NCBI RefSeq assembly: GCF_964204645.1 | Contig: NC_134031.1 | Span: forward strand, 13,616,501-13,680,500 | Source of the DNA: Tubulanus polymorphus | Taxonomy: Eukaryota; Nemertea; Palaeonemertea; Tubulaniformes; Tubulanidae | Reading direction: 5' to 3' | Length of the DNA stretch: 64,000 nucleotides | Part shown: positions 1 to 11,235 of the stretch, piece after piece | How the letters are laid out: every line of letters starts with the position of its first letter | Numbering within the stretch: position 1 is the stretch's first letter | Made by a program: the position numbers and the translations under genes | The notes under the pieces: generated by a model | What the model was told of the DNA's origin: nothing | The model's input: the letters and a program-made list of their open reading frames with translations, nothing else | The model's database searches: none

Positions 1-907
1 ATACAATAATTTAATCTAATATGTGATTTATCTAGATAATTTTGATATCTTACTATATTTTCTTGAATCGATCTATTTTTATCATTATGAATGGAATCTT
101 CACATAAAACTTTGAATTGTTTCTGTGTATCAAATGAAGTGTTATCATTTCCAACTATTGGTGATCTTGTTTCAACTTGCGCACCTAGAATACATATCAA
201 ATAAGTTCTAATTGATTGATTTATTCTTTGTATACCTGATTTTGTAAAACCTTCACTATTTTCTAAAATAAAATTAATCCAACCATTATTATTATCAATT
301 TTATAATTATGAGAAGCTCCAATTCTATGCATATAATCAATTCTTTTTATTTCATACTGTTCACCAATACCTTGCAATTTACCATGCGCTCTAAAATCGG
401 AATTAATATTTATATTAAATTCATTACATATTTTATAAAACTTAGATAGATTAATATTATTATCCAATTCTTTAAAATATTTAGATCCGGGTAAAGGACA
501 TTCTAATTCATTTAATATCATTCTGATTTGAAAATATGTGTGAAATCTAAATATTGTGTGAATTAATTTTAAATCAGAATAATGCAAATTTATTTAAATG
601 ATTTATTCCAACTTATACCACAACCAGTTGCTGCACAATAAACAGCAAAATTCAATTGATTCTGCCAATATTTCATATTAGATTTAACTTTATATATATG
701 ATATTCATCTCGAGTAAAAGTAACTTCATATGTATTAAATATATTTTGCATTTTAGAAATAAAAAACTGTGTTTCAGTAACATAAATTTCTAAATAAGTT
801 AATGAATTTAAAACTAAATTTTTATATGTAATATTTTTATTAAAATCTATTGCAGGAATATTATATTTAATTGATTTATTATATTGGAAAGCTTTTGGAA
901 ACCCCAT
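1..907 (-). pseudogene. Older Polinton: copy of the large conserved protein gene
   Basis: Minus-strand relative of the gene at 14469-15788, starting MGFPKAFQYNKS at 907. A deletion/frameshift near 595 ends the first frame after 105 codons, but matching coding sequence continues to the left edge of the window. It carries an Arg codon where the inner copy has TGA. Confidence 0.85.
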
Positions 908-1220
908 TTATTTAATTAAAAAATTAATAATTTATTAATTCTTTTAATAATTTATCTTGTTCTTCAACTGTTATATTACCATTTAAACTTATTATATAAT
1001 CAAGTGTATTTTTTAATCTATTAATTTCTTTTATATTAGTTTTAATTTTTTCTTTATTACTTTTTAATATTTAATATATATATAATATATTTATTTTTGA
1101 ACTTATACCAGTTAAAACACTTGATGATAATCCTAGCACGCCAATTGATATAGCTAAAGGTGTTAATGGTGAGAATATTGCTAGAAATGTTATTATAGAA
1201 CTAATTATAACTGAACCACC
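908..1220 (-). pseudogene. Older Polinton: 3' half of the two-segment membrane protein gene
   Basis: Minus-strand match to about 14180-14460 of the inner element. It is cut at 1215-1220 (accacc) by insertion of the inner Polinton; the other half is at 21231-21402. An AT-rich insertion near 1065-1090 disrupts the frame. Confidence 0.85.
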
Positions 1221-1312
1221 AGTAATTAGGTAATGGTTTTTTCAGATCAGAGGTCGTGCGGTCGACACACCACTCATCACCACAAGTAATTTTTTTCCTT
1301 ATAAATGGGAGA
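1221..1312 (+). repeat. Left terminal inverted repeat of the inner Polinton
   Basis: About 92 bp, matching the complement of 21139-21230 with a handful of mismatches. It includes the run CCTTATAAATGGGAGA, so the start codon of the leftmost gene (1305) is inside the repeat. Confidence 0.93.
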
Positions 1313-2684
1313 GAATGAACAACATACAGAAAACAATAATGTCAATAAAAATCAATATTATTGCCAATATTGTAAAAAATACATCGATAAATCCCAAAAT
1401 CACGACATGAAAAAACTGCAAACCATATAAAAAATGTTATAGATTTTGAAACTCCAGAAAATTCCAATGAAAGAAAAGAAAGATTAGAAAATATGAATGT
1501 GGATGAAATAAAATGTGAAGTATGTAATGAATTTATAACAAAAAGGAATTATAAAAGACATCTCGAATCGCAAAAACACAAACAAAATTTAAGTAATATT
1601 GTTTTAGGAACAGATTATTTTGATGATAAACCTCAACAAGTAAAAAACCAGTTTCAAAAAATTAATCTATTTCAAATTAACCTTATATGGCAAATGTTAG
1701 AAATTATATTGATTCACTAGAAATAAAAGATGCAATATAAATTTCAGAAACATTACATAGTAAAATTGGTCCTGCAGCTATTATATTTAGATTTTTTAAA
1801 GGTACAACAATAGAAGATTATAGTAAATCTAATGAAATAATAGAAAAAATACTAGATTTGATAACAGATGTTGAATATCCAAAAATTAGTATCTCTGGTA
1901 AAGTAAGTTTTATAAAGTCAGAAGATAAAATGGATTATGATATTCAAACACTCTCTGAAGAAATAATTTCAAAAACGCAAATAAAAGAGAAGTTAGAAAA
2001 AATATTTAATGAATTTAAACGTCATATTGAAGAAAGATATTTTGAGGGTTTTTTGGTTCTAACATTAAATGAAATTATATATTTAGATTTAAATGTTTAT
2101 AATACAAAAAGAAAAAAAACGTAATAAAAAAGTAATAAAATGTTTAAAAATAATTCAAACTTTACAACAGAAAAGGAGGATAATAAAGCATCATCTTATA
2201 TTAAATTACTATTTACAACAAAAGCAGTAATAAATGTTCAAAATGAAGATAATAAATGTTTTCTATGGTCAATTATTAGTTGCTTACATCCAACTCAGGA
2301 AAATGTTTGTAGAATAACAGATTACCGGAAATACGAAACATTATATAAAATTTATCAATATCCAGTTACTATAAAATGATTCCTAAAATAGAAAAAGTTA
2401 AAGGGTAACTGACACTTTTTTTTTATTTCAAAATTCGATAAGTTATATCGAACTAAGGAAGACTTTGAAATAGTTCTGTTCAAAAATGTGTAGTTTCCGC
2501 GAAAATCGTGATTTTGTAAGACAACTTTTGACCTCATTTCGTTGTATACATCGCGTTAGAAATCATCGGCAATTTCCGTCGATCTCCGGCGCTGTGACGT
2601 CAATAAAGTGAGCACTGAAAATTCTCTTCTATGAGATAACGTTGCGTTTTTACTACTCGGCGTGTTTTCACTGCTTTTTCTCAA

Positions 2685-5054
2685 ATGCCAAATCGTTGTG
2701 TTTGCTTTGGGTGCGATTATTCGGATAGGGGTATATTTCTTTTTCCGAAGAATCCTGTTCTTCGAGAAAAATGGGCTTCTTTTGTAGGTTTAAAGCGATT
2801 GAATTGGAGCGGCCCAACGTCGAATAGCGTCGTGTGTTACCGGCATTTTACCAACGATGATTTCGTTAATAAAATGCAGTATGATGCACAATTTGCAAAG
2901 AGGTAAGTTTCATTCAGTCATCTTAACATTTATTCGAGACATGGTTTGAGAATAATTATTGTATGGGCTTGAAAATCACTGTTAAAAGGGTCGCATTTTC
3001 AAGTCCAATTCAAATCAATGAAATTTATTTTTTCCACGCGCGGTATCCAATTCATAATTTTTTATGTCAAAATGCCGTTTAACTTTTGTTTGCTAAGCGT
3101 GATTGTAAAACCATGCCTTCTAGGTCAGCTTACATCGTGTGACAATAGAAACATCTTTTCATTGAACTACTACTATAGGCCACAGTGCATTGGCCATCGT
3201 ACAATAGGCTTTTATTGTCATTGTGAGTGCCTTACTTCACTCACTAACTACAATAACAAAATGAATATTTCACGAGCCTTGTGAATTAACGGTTGCCTTT
3301 TGCTTGAAATAGATTGTTGCTGAAACAAGGAGCCGTGCCATCGATCCACACTGTGATAGAAACCCCTGAATCTACATCTCAACCAGAGGATTTCTTCTCG
3401 CCACCACGAAAGCCTGGACGAAAAGTGTTTGAGAAGAGGGAGAGACGGCGAGTCATTGCTGAGACTGAGAGCCAGGTTTTGCATAATCTTCAACCAAATT
3501 TGGTTGAAGATTATGCAAAACCTGGTGAAGATGACGGCGGGGAAGTGTATGCGGAACCCGGTATCAAATCAGAGTTCGAGGCGACAAGAGAATTTGCTGT
3601 GCAGGCTGAACCGGATTGTAAATCTCGAGGTAGGATTTTCATGATGGTATGGTGTATCATTGTCATTCAGTTTTGAATATATCACTGTAATCATTGAATT
3701 TCATGTTATTTAATGATAATTTTTTCTAGGGATGCAAACGCTGAAAGAAACTGCACAGGTGAAGACCAAAATTGTGTACCGCATCAAACCTAAGATTATC
3801 TACAGAACGCCATTTAAGGCTCAGCGTTCAGTTGGAATCCAGGAAAATGCATTGAGTGAGTATTCTTTATTCAGTCTATATCGTATTATGGTACGGCTTG
3901 TATTATGGGGTTTTTTATGATATCATCTATTCTCCCTATCTATTTAATCCTACTACTGTGATTGGTCTGTTTTAGCCCGAAACATTGGTATTCAATGTAA
4001 GCGACCTGCTGAAGAACTTACAAATACCTCAAAAGCCATTTGTATTGGAGAAGAATCAGATTTAGGGAGTGACAGTGAAGATGATGACTATCATCCAGAT
4101 TCGGCAGAAGAGTCAGAGATGGACAGTGGCTCTGAGGATGATTCTGAAGGCAGAGTTATGTTTGAAGAAATGAGGTTAGTAAAGTATAATATTTTAATCA
4201 TGAATGATATTTTCCTTTCTTTTGTATAAAACTTCATTTATCATTGCAGTGATGAATCATGAAGACTGCAGCCATGAACCCATAACATCAGAAAAGAAAT
4301 GGCTTTATCCAGGTAAGATATTATCTATTGCAACTACTGAATCAGAAATTATATCTAATTTCATGTGATGAAACATTTGATGTACTATTTACAGGATCTT
4401 TGGTTGGTGATTCTATGCAAAAATATCTGACGAATACACGGGTTATAAATAAAGTGAAGATGATGTCACCATACGGCCAGACCAGTAAACTGGAGTGTCT
4501 TCACAGTTTATTCAATCATTTTGCCCCGAAGATGATTCAGTTTTCTTACAATGGAATGACAAGCAGGTAAGCAAAGTATATAACAATTGAGTGATTTCTA
4601 TTTTTTCATACATATGTCCCTGCTAAGACTTATATCAATGTCTTATTTCTTCTCTTAGGTTACAAATAGCTGCCCTACATTTCAATGAGAATAGTGACAG
4701 AATACAAGGCACAAAGATTGATGGGACAAAAAAATATAGCATTGTCTATCCAAAATACAAGGACACCCACACATTACGAAAACTACTCACTGATGCCACT
4801 TATGGTGAATATTAAAGTCATTAACTAAACTTATGTAAATAATTCATTACCAAACACATTGTTGGCTAACAGTGTTTTTTATTTCAGAATATGTCGACAT
4901 TTGCTGGAACAAGATACTCGAGGACGTGGAAGAAGCAGATAGGCCGAGGAAAATAATCACAGTACCACCAAATCTCACATCAAACAAAGAAAAAATCACC
5001 AAAGAGGAAGCCATCGCAATGCACAGGACAAGATTCAAAAAAACTAATAGATGA
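2685..5054 (+). pseudogene. THAP-domain transposase of the TTAA element, exons with core missing
   Basis: Likely exons 2685-2902, 3313-3629, 3730-3855, 3976-4174, one from about 4249, then 4395-4566, 4659-4804 and 4888-5054, with GT/AG borders and matching phases for the first four. Residues 1-72 form a THAP zinc finger: C5-x4-C10, the conserved W in LREKWASF and a C-x2-H in VVCYRHF, which normally binds the transposon ends. An acidic, low-complexity linker follows. The last exons, with FNHFAPKMIQFSYNGM and LQIAALHFNEN, resemble the C-terminus of THAP transposases. Between about 4310 and 4395, where the long catalytic core should be, there is almost nothing, and the exon at 4249 reads into a TGA. 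Broken and internally deleted. Confidence 0.75.
3472..3525. repeat. Perfect 54 bp palindrome in a THAP gene exon
   Basis: Two 27 bp arms, 3472-3498 and 3499-3525, with no spacer, centred on CCAAATTTGG. It lies inside the second coding exon and keeps the reading frame open. Confidence 0.97.
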
Positions 5055-5733
5055 TTGAATGGTAAGTCTCTTGACATTTGTATTGAAGGTATAATTTCAT
5101 TTAAAATTGTAATACATGCACATGAAAACATGACAATTATATTGATTTTCTTAAAAAATACATTCTTTTCAGGTCTGCGGAAAAAATGATGACCCGAAGT
5201 GATGATTTAATTCGAAAAATAATGTACGAAGAAATATATTTGAAATTTGGCAGTTCAAAGATACCGAGTACGTTTTATTTCAACATCAGGAATCATGATA
5301 TATCTTGTATTCGTTTTATAATTCAACCTAAAACATTTTTCATGTCTTTTTCAGGTGATAAAGACAAAATATCTACATTTGCATGGGAAGATTAATGGTG
5401 AAACTACAAGTCTAAGTGAAAGTTGTAGACACCAGTTCACTCAATAAATGATCTGTAGAAAATTGATAGGAAACTGAAAATAAAATTATTGATCTGCTTA
5501 AGCATAACAAAACTGCTCCTTACTTGAACAATTAATTGCGATCAGATGTTTAAATTAGAACTCAATGGATTGAAAGCAAAACGTTTTATACATTATAAAT
5601 ATGCAATAAAATTTATATTTTATATCTAAGCGATGTCATTGTTTTATTAAAATATCTGTAAGAAAAGCACAAGTTAAGAAGAATATATAAACATCGTTAG
5701 AATTTTTAAGTTGAATACTTCTATTTTAATTCA

Positions 5734-6683
5734 TTATGGTCCATCAATCGACACATTACGAAATCCTTTATATACATGGTCCTCCTCATAACCGTCCTCA
5801 GGGAAATGTGCGCGGATGCACGAAACGACACAAGCAGGCAAAATTCTCCTATTCTCCTTGCCCAAATATCCCCAACACCACCGAACAAATGATCTGTATG
5901 CTACATGTCTTAATTTCGCATTTGCTGGCCCTTCAAAACTTTTCCGTCCGTACTGCCGTTTAAATTCGGTCCACATCAGCTGCAGGACCCAAGGGTTCAA
6001 ACAGATCGAAGCGAAAGCTGCTGTGTCCGTCATGCAGGTCTCTTCATTTTGTCCGGACTCCTCCCAAACCCATTCCAGTCTTCTTTTCACGACATCAATC
6101 TCCATACAGCACACACACTCTTGCTCCGTCTCTAAGATCTGACAGTGTCCACATTGGCACCTAAAAAGATTATCCATAAAAATATTTTTAAGGTATGGAT
6201 ATAGGTATCTACTTGTTGTAAGCCTATGCTGATGCAATGCAGTGCAAGAATAGTCCAGCAGTGCCAGCACAACGACGTTGAATCGCACTGAGCTTTTGAA
6301 ACGAACATGATAAGATTCTCTCAACTTCGCCAACAAAGCTCAAAAACCTATAATTAAATCTACGGCTTAATGAATCTTAAAATATATATTTTTAAGTTAA
6401 TTGTTATATGAACATACCACTGATTCAGATTATCCAGCTCCAAACGGTTTATTCGGCCTTCGTCGTCGTCTCCCTCTGCCTCCGGTCTGGGTCCATCGCC
6501 GTTTCGCTTCGGTTCTGCCTCTGGTTCGTATAAATACGGCCCGATCATTAATTCCTCTTCGTCACTTGTTTCCTGCCATTCAAAATCACTAAGCGATTCA
6601 TCTGAATTTGATGCCGAAGTGGCATTAAATTCAGATGAATCGCTCCCATTGTCCGATTCTCTATTCATTTCTATAGACGCCAT
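5734..6683 (-). CDS. P2X7-C-terminus-like cysteine-rich protein in the TTAA element
   Basis: Two exons, complement(6418-6683) and complement(5734-6160), joined by a GT..AG intron that splits one Trp codon. The product is 230 residues with no internal stop. Residues 1-88 are acidic and Ser-rich. The second exon carries a Cys cluster (CQCGHCQILETEQECVCCME), then RWCWGYLGKENRRILP and a C-terminal FPEDGYEEDHVYKGF. This Cys/Trp pattern is that of the cytoplasmic ballast domain of the P2X7 receptor, a zinc-binding module also found alone in many invertebrate proteins. No membrane segment or receptor part is present. It starts next to the right end of the transposon and is transcribed inward. Its role in transposition, if any, is unknown. 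Confidence 0.7.
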
Positions 6684-9294
6684 TATTGAGTCGCTGCCTT
6701 TAATGACGTAGTTCTATAAATAGCCCGCAGTACACGTGTTTTTCCGGAACGATGTAAACAAAACGAGGCGCGCGAAAATCAAAATCATCAAATATCATTA
6801 TAAATTGAAATTTTTTCCGATCTTTCAAATTGTCAATCTCAATAGTATACTATAATGAATCATTTTATTCCAAAAGTAGAAAATTCTTGAAAAAGTGTCA
6901 GTTACCCTTTAATAATTTAAAAATAAATGTATTTGGATTAATGCAATTACCAAATACAAAAGGTGAAAATATTAAAGATTATACATTGGAAGCTTTATAT
7001 TTAACAGAATATTATGATGATGAAAATGCTATAGATTTGTTATATTACAAAAAAAGATGAAAATGAACATTATAAGTGGTTAAAACAAATTGATTTATTC
7101 TTTAGAACAGAAAGTGATTTTAACAGTCATGAAATTTATCTATGTAGAAAATATTTATCTAAATTTAGAACTGAGAATGCGTTACTAAAACATAAAGAAT
7201 TATGTGATAAAAAAGATTTTGTAAATTAATAATGCCAACAGAAAAAGATTATAAATTGAAATTTACTAATCATAAATTTAGAAATATATAACAAAAAGCA
7301 ATTTTTAAAATCAATGGATAAAGGAAATGAACTAAATGAAGATATAATTCAAGACCCACCAATCATAAACACAATTAAAAAAGTTCATCAAAGAGCTGCT
7401 GCTTATGGAATTTACATAAAATCAAATTATCCCGAATTATATGAAAGTCAATACATTTCTTTTAGAGGTGAAAATGTAGTTAATGATTTTTGTAATAAAA
7501 TAATTGAATTAGAAAGTGATTTTGCAGAATTATTAAACAAAATTGAAAGAATAGTTATGACAAAAGAAGATGAAATTTATTTTAATTATGCAACTCATTG
7601 TTGTTATTGTGAAAAACGTTTTTATTCATTTGATAAAAAAGTTAGAGATCATGATCATTAAAATTCAAAATACCGCGGAGCTGCTCATGAAGATTGTAAT
7701 GTATAAGCTAAGAAAGTTAATTTCGTACCAATATTATTTCATAATTTATCAGGCTATGATACCCATCTATTTATAAAACTTATCGGGAAAATTGGGCGCA
7801 ATTAATCAAGAAATAGAAGAATATAATGCTATGAATGGCGTAAATGTAAGAAAATATGATTTTAAACTATTAGCTAAAACATCTGAAAATTATATTTCAT
7901 TTCAATTTGGTTGCATTAGATTTTTAGATTCTTATAGATTTCTAGCAAGTTCATTAGATAATTTAGCAAAAAGTTTAGTTGATAATGATTTTGTTATAAC
8001 TCGATATTATTATCCAAATGAACAAGATTTTAAATCATTAAGAGATATAAAGGCGCAATTCAATATTCATTTTATAAAACACATAATGATTTTAATGTAA
8101 CAAAATAATTAAAAGATCAATTTTATGATCAATTAAAAGAGGAGTATGTGAAAGATGAAGTGTTTAATAGAACATTAAATATTTGGAACCATTTTAAGAT
8201 GAAAAATCATGGTGAATTAGTTGATTTATATTTAAAATCAGATGTTATGATATTGGCTGATATATTTGAAAAATTTAGAGAAGTTAATTTAAATAATTTT
8301 AATGTTGATCCTTGTTACTGTTATTCAAGTCCTGGTTTAACCTGGCAATGTGGTTTAAAATACACAAATGTAGAATTAGATTTATTAAAAGAACCAGACA
8401 TGGTTTTATCATTTGAAAAATCAATTAGAGGTGGAATTAGTGGTGTTATGGGAAATCGATATTTTAAAGCAAATGATGAATTTAAATTATTATATATTGA
8501 CGCTAATAATTTATATGGTTGGGCAATGATGCAACCTCAACCGTACAAAAATTTTATATTAACAGAAGTTGAAAATGGTGATAAAACTGATTTGGAAAGC
8601 GCATTTGCGAGTTTAAAAGATGAAACACCAATTGGTTATTTCTTTGTAGTTGATTTAGAATATCCTGAAAATATAAAGTTTAAAACAAGAAACTTAACTT
8701 ATTGCCCAGAACATTTAACTGTAGATGATAGTTATTTAAGTGAATACCAGAAGAAAATAAAACCGAAAGATCATGTTTTTACAGAAAAATTAATACTTAC
8801 TCAAAATAATAAATACAATTATATTGTTCATTATAGAATGTTAAGATTTTTATCCAAAACAAGGAATGAAATCAAAGAAAGTACATAGATATATTGAATC
8901 TAATCAATCGAAGTGATTAGAAAAATATATAGATTTCAATACTCAACAGAGAACCATATCAAAAACAGATTTTGACAAAGATTTCTTCAAATTAATGAAT
9001 GATAGTTTTTATGGTAAAACATGCGAAAATATTAGAAATAGAAATGATATTGAATTAGTAAATAATTCTGAAAGATTAAGACATTTACAATCAAGTCCTA
9101 GACATTTAGAAAATAAAAGATTTGAAGATTATTTAACAGCAGTTAAATTAAAAAGAACGTCAATGAAATTTAATAAACCTATATTCATTGGTTCAACTGT
9201 TTTAGAAGTATCAAAATTATTAATGTATCATTTTTATTATAATGTTGTACAACCACTTTTCGGGGAAAAACATATAGAAATCTTATATTTTGAT

Positions 9295-10359
9295 TCTCTT
9301 ACAGCAGACACCCCAATATTATTAAAATGTAATGATAAAATATTGATAAGAAGAATTTCAGAAACAATTCCAAAACAAAATGAATGTTATATTTCATATG
9401 GTGAAAAAGAATTAATACAAATAAATGAATTAATGGATGTTTGGACAAGAAATGGATGGAAAAAATTAAAGAATATTATTAGGCATAAAACAGATAAGAA
9501 AATCTATAGAGTTAGAACTAAATTAGGGTTTGTAGATGTTACAGAAGATCATAGTTTAAGTAGACGAAATGGCGATGAAATAAAACCAATTGATATAAAA
9601 ATTGGAGATGAATTATTACATAAAAGATTTTTCCAAAGAATGAATCATATGTCATTCGACGAAATTATTGATAATATTTATAATATAGAACCTGAAACAT
9701 TTGAAGAAAAGGAATATTTTATCAAAGGATTTTTCATGGGTGATGGTTCAGCAGGTGTGTATAATTATGTTTGGGGTAATAAATATTGTTGGTATTTATG
9801 CAATCAAGATTTGAAATTATTAGAAAGAATTAAGAAATTCTGTGAAGAAGTTTATTCACATATAACTTTTAGATTCATGGATCTTATGAAATCATCAGCA
9901 GTTTATAGAATACTTGTAAATAATCCGAAAGATTTTGCTATAAAATATAATGATGAATTCTATATTCATGCAATAGTGAAAAGTAATACTTCAACAAAAG
10001 AAAAGATAGTTCCAGATTATGTATTAAATGCAAAAGATAATTTAAGAAAATGGTTCTTCATTGGATTCTACGCAGCAGATGGTACTAAAAAATTTATTAA
10101 GTATAAAAATATAACCTTTGCACAAAAATGAAAAGTTGCTATATCAGGATTAAATATATTATGCAATTCATTAGGTTTTAATATGAATATTGGATTGATT
10201 AAATCTAAACCAAATTGCTTTAATTTAAACCATGTAGAAAATGAGTTAACAGAAGAAGTTAAAGATTTATTTGAAATATGTAACCCAACAGATTATGTTT
10301 ATGATTTATCAACTGAAGATAGTACATTTAACTGTGGATTTCCATTAATAGCCAAAAAT
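9295..10359 (+). other. Intein with LAGLIDADG endonuclease inside PolB motif C
   Basis: A 355-codon in-frame insertion between the two halves of polymerase motif C (Y-F-D before it, T-D after it). It starts with Ser in SLTADTPILL (splicing block A), continues with a block B that contains VTEDHSL (the T-x-x-H signature), then two dodecapeptides typical of LAGLIDADG homing endonucleases, FIKGFFMGDGSAG (about 9721-9759) and WFFIGFYAADGT (about 10051-10086). It ends with a block F-like VYDLSTEDSTFNCG and a terminal FPLIAKN, Asn being the cleavage residue and Thr the first downstream residue. The penultimate residue is Lys, not the usual His. A single in-frame TGA at 10129-10131 interrupts it; otherwise the frame is open across both junctions. 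Autosplicing family assignment is from motif order; activity cannot be judged and the stop argues against it now. Confidence 0.92.
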
Positions 10360-10809
10360 ACGGACGCCTACATACTAAAAATCAAGACAAATGATATAAC
10401 AAAAGACTTAAAAACATTAAAACATCATTTTGATTTTAGCAATTACCCCAAACATCATGAACTATTTAGCAATGATAATAAAAAGATTCCTGGTAAATTT
10501 AAAGATGAATTAGGGGGTGATGAAATGATTGAATTTGTTGGGATAAGAAGTAACATGTACAGTTATAGAACAAAAGATCATGAAGCTAAAAAATTAAAAG
10601 GAGTAACAAAACATGTAGTTGATAAACATATAGAATTTCAAGATTATATAAAGTGTTTATATAACTCAATTGTAATGAAACATAAAATGAATTGTTTAAG
10701 AACAGAAGATCACGAGATGTACATTAATGAAGTTGAAAAAACTAGTTTAAATCCATTTGATGATAAAAGACATTTCAGATGATGGTATAAAAACATTACC
10801 TTATGGTTA

Positions 10810-11181
10810 TTAAAATGGATCAATATCATCAAACTCGAAATCACTATTGGTTTCTTCTTTTTCATTTAATTGTTCTTGTATAATTTGTTTAGGTTCTTCC
10901 ATTTCATTTTTCTCATTTAAATAAAGTTCTACATTGTACCACATTTCATCTCGCTCTCTTTGTTTCTTTTTGTTTGTTAATTCATCAAATGGAATTATAA
11001 TATCGATGTTTAAATAATTTACAATCTTATTTAAAAAGAATTCATAATTAATTGAATCTGTTATTCTATTATCCACATAATATCTTAATATTTGTTTGAA
11101 TATGTCTTTTATATTTTCCATATCTTTTTCTGTTAATTTAGGTTTTTTATAATAATCGTTAAATAATAAATATAAATACAT
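10810..11181 (-). CDS. Polinton protein of unknown function, 123 aa
   Basis: Open minus-strand frame that converges on the polymerase gene and overlaps its stop by 3 bp. Lys/Glu/Asn-rich, with a predicted helical N-terminal half (about residues 1-80) and a Glu/Asp-rich tail ending EFDDIDPF. I recognise no domain. The ATG lacks the TAAATG-type leader that precedes most other genes of the element, so the start is uncertain. Confidence 0.55.
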   Translation of the reverse strand: MYLYLLFNDYYKKPKLTEKDMENIKDIFKQILRYYVDNRITDSINYEFFLNKIVNYLNIDIIIPFDELTNKKKQRERDEMWYNVELYLNEKNEMEEPKQIIQEQLNEKEETNSDFEFDDIDPF

Positions 11182-11235
11182 TTTCTTTTCTTGTGTGTTA
11201 AATGTTGATGGAATAATTGTTTTTATTATATCTTT

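Larger units (their letters stand above)
2402..6908 (+). mobile_element. TTAA-flanked DNA transposon (Kolobok-like), 4,507 bp
   Basis: Perfect 19 bp inverted ends, AGGGTAACTGACACTTTTT at 2402-2420 and its complement at 6890-6908, with TTAA on both sides (2398-2401, 6909-6912). The insertion lies inside the Polinton polymerase gene, whose conserved coding sequence resumes immediately after the right TTAA. It carries a spliced THAP-domain gene on the plus strand and a second two-exon gene on the minus strand. TTAA duplication plus a THAP transposase is the known combination of the Kolobok superfamily; piggyBac also uses TTAA but does not match the proteins. The transposase lacks most of its catalytic core, so this copy was probably non-autonomous or has decayed. 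Confidence 0.85.
1305..10813 (+). pseudogene. polB: Protein-primed-type family B DNA polymerase of the Polinton, broken
   Basis: Replicative polymerase of the element, broken by frameshifts, stops, a 4.5 kb insertion (2402-6908) and an intein (9295-10359). In order: two C2H2-like fingers (about 1366-1585); a conserved N-terminal block with NVQNEDNKCFLW (about 2236-2270); an arm resuming after the insertion (about 6912-7260); an exonuclease region with FHNLSGYDTHLFIK (about 7737-7778); a catalytic region from 8148 with motif A LLYIDANNLYG (about 8488-8520); motif B KLMNDSFYGKT (about 8989-9021); motif C divided by the intein; and a C-terminal block ending at 10813 after a frameshift near 10771. 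I see no D-x-E exonuclease I motif around 7260-7315, so part of that domain seems deleted. Assigning the first zinc fingers (1305-1720) to the same gene is inference. A TGA near 8927 replaces a Trp that is conserved in the family. Confidence 0.9.

Noticed and set aside
2402-6908. piggyBac transposon
   Set aside because: TTAA fits, but the encoded THAP finger and C-terminal blocks belong to a different transposase type and no piggyBac DDD domain is seen.
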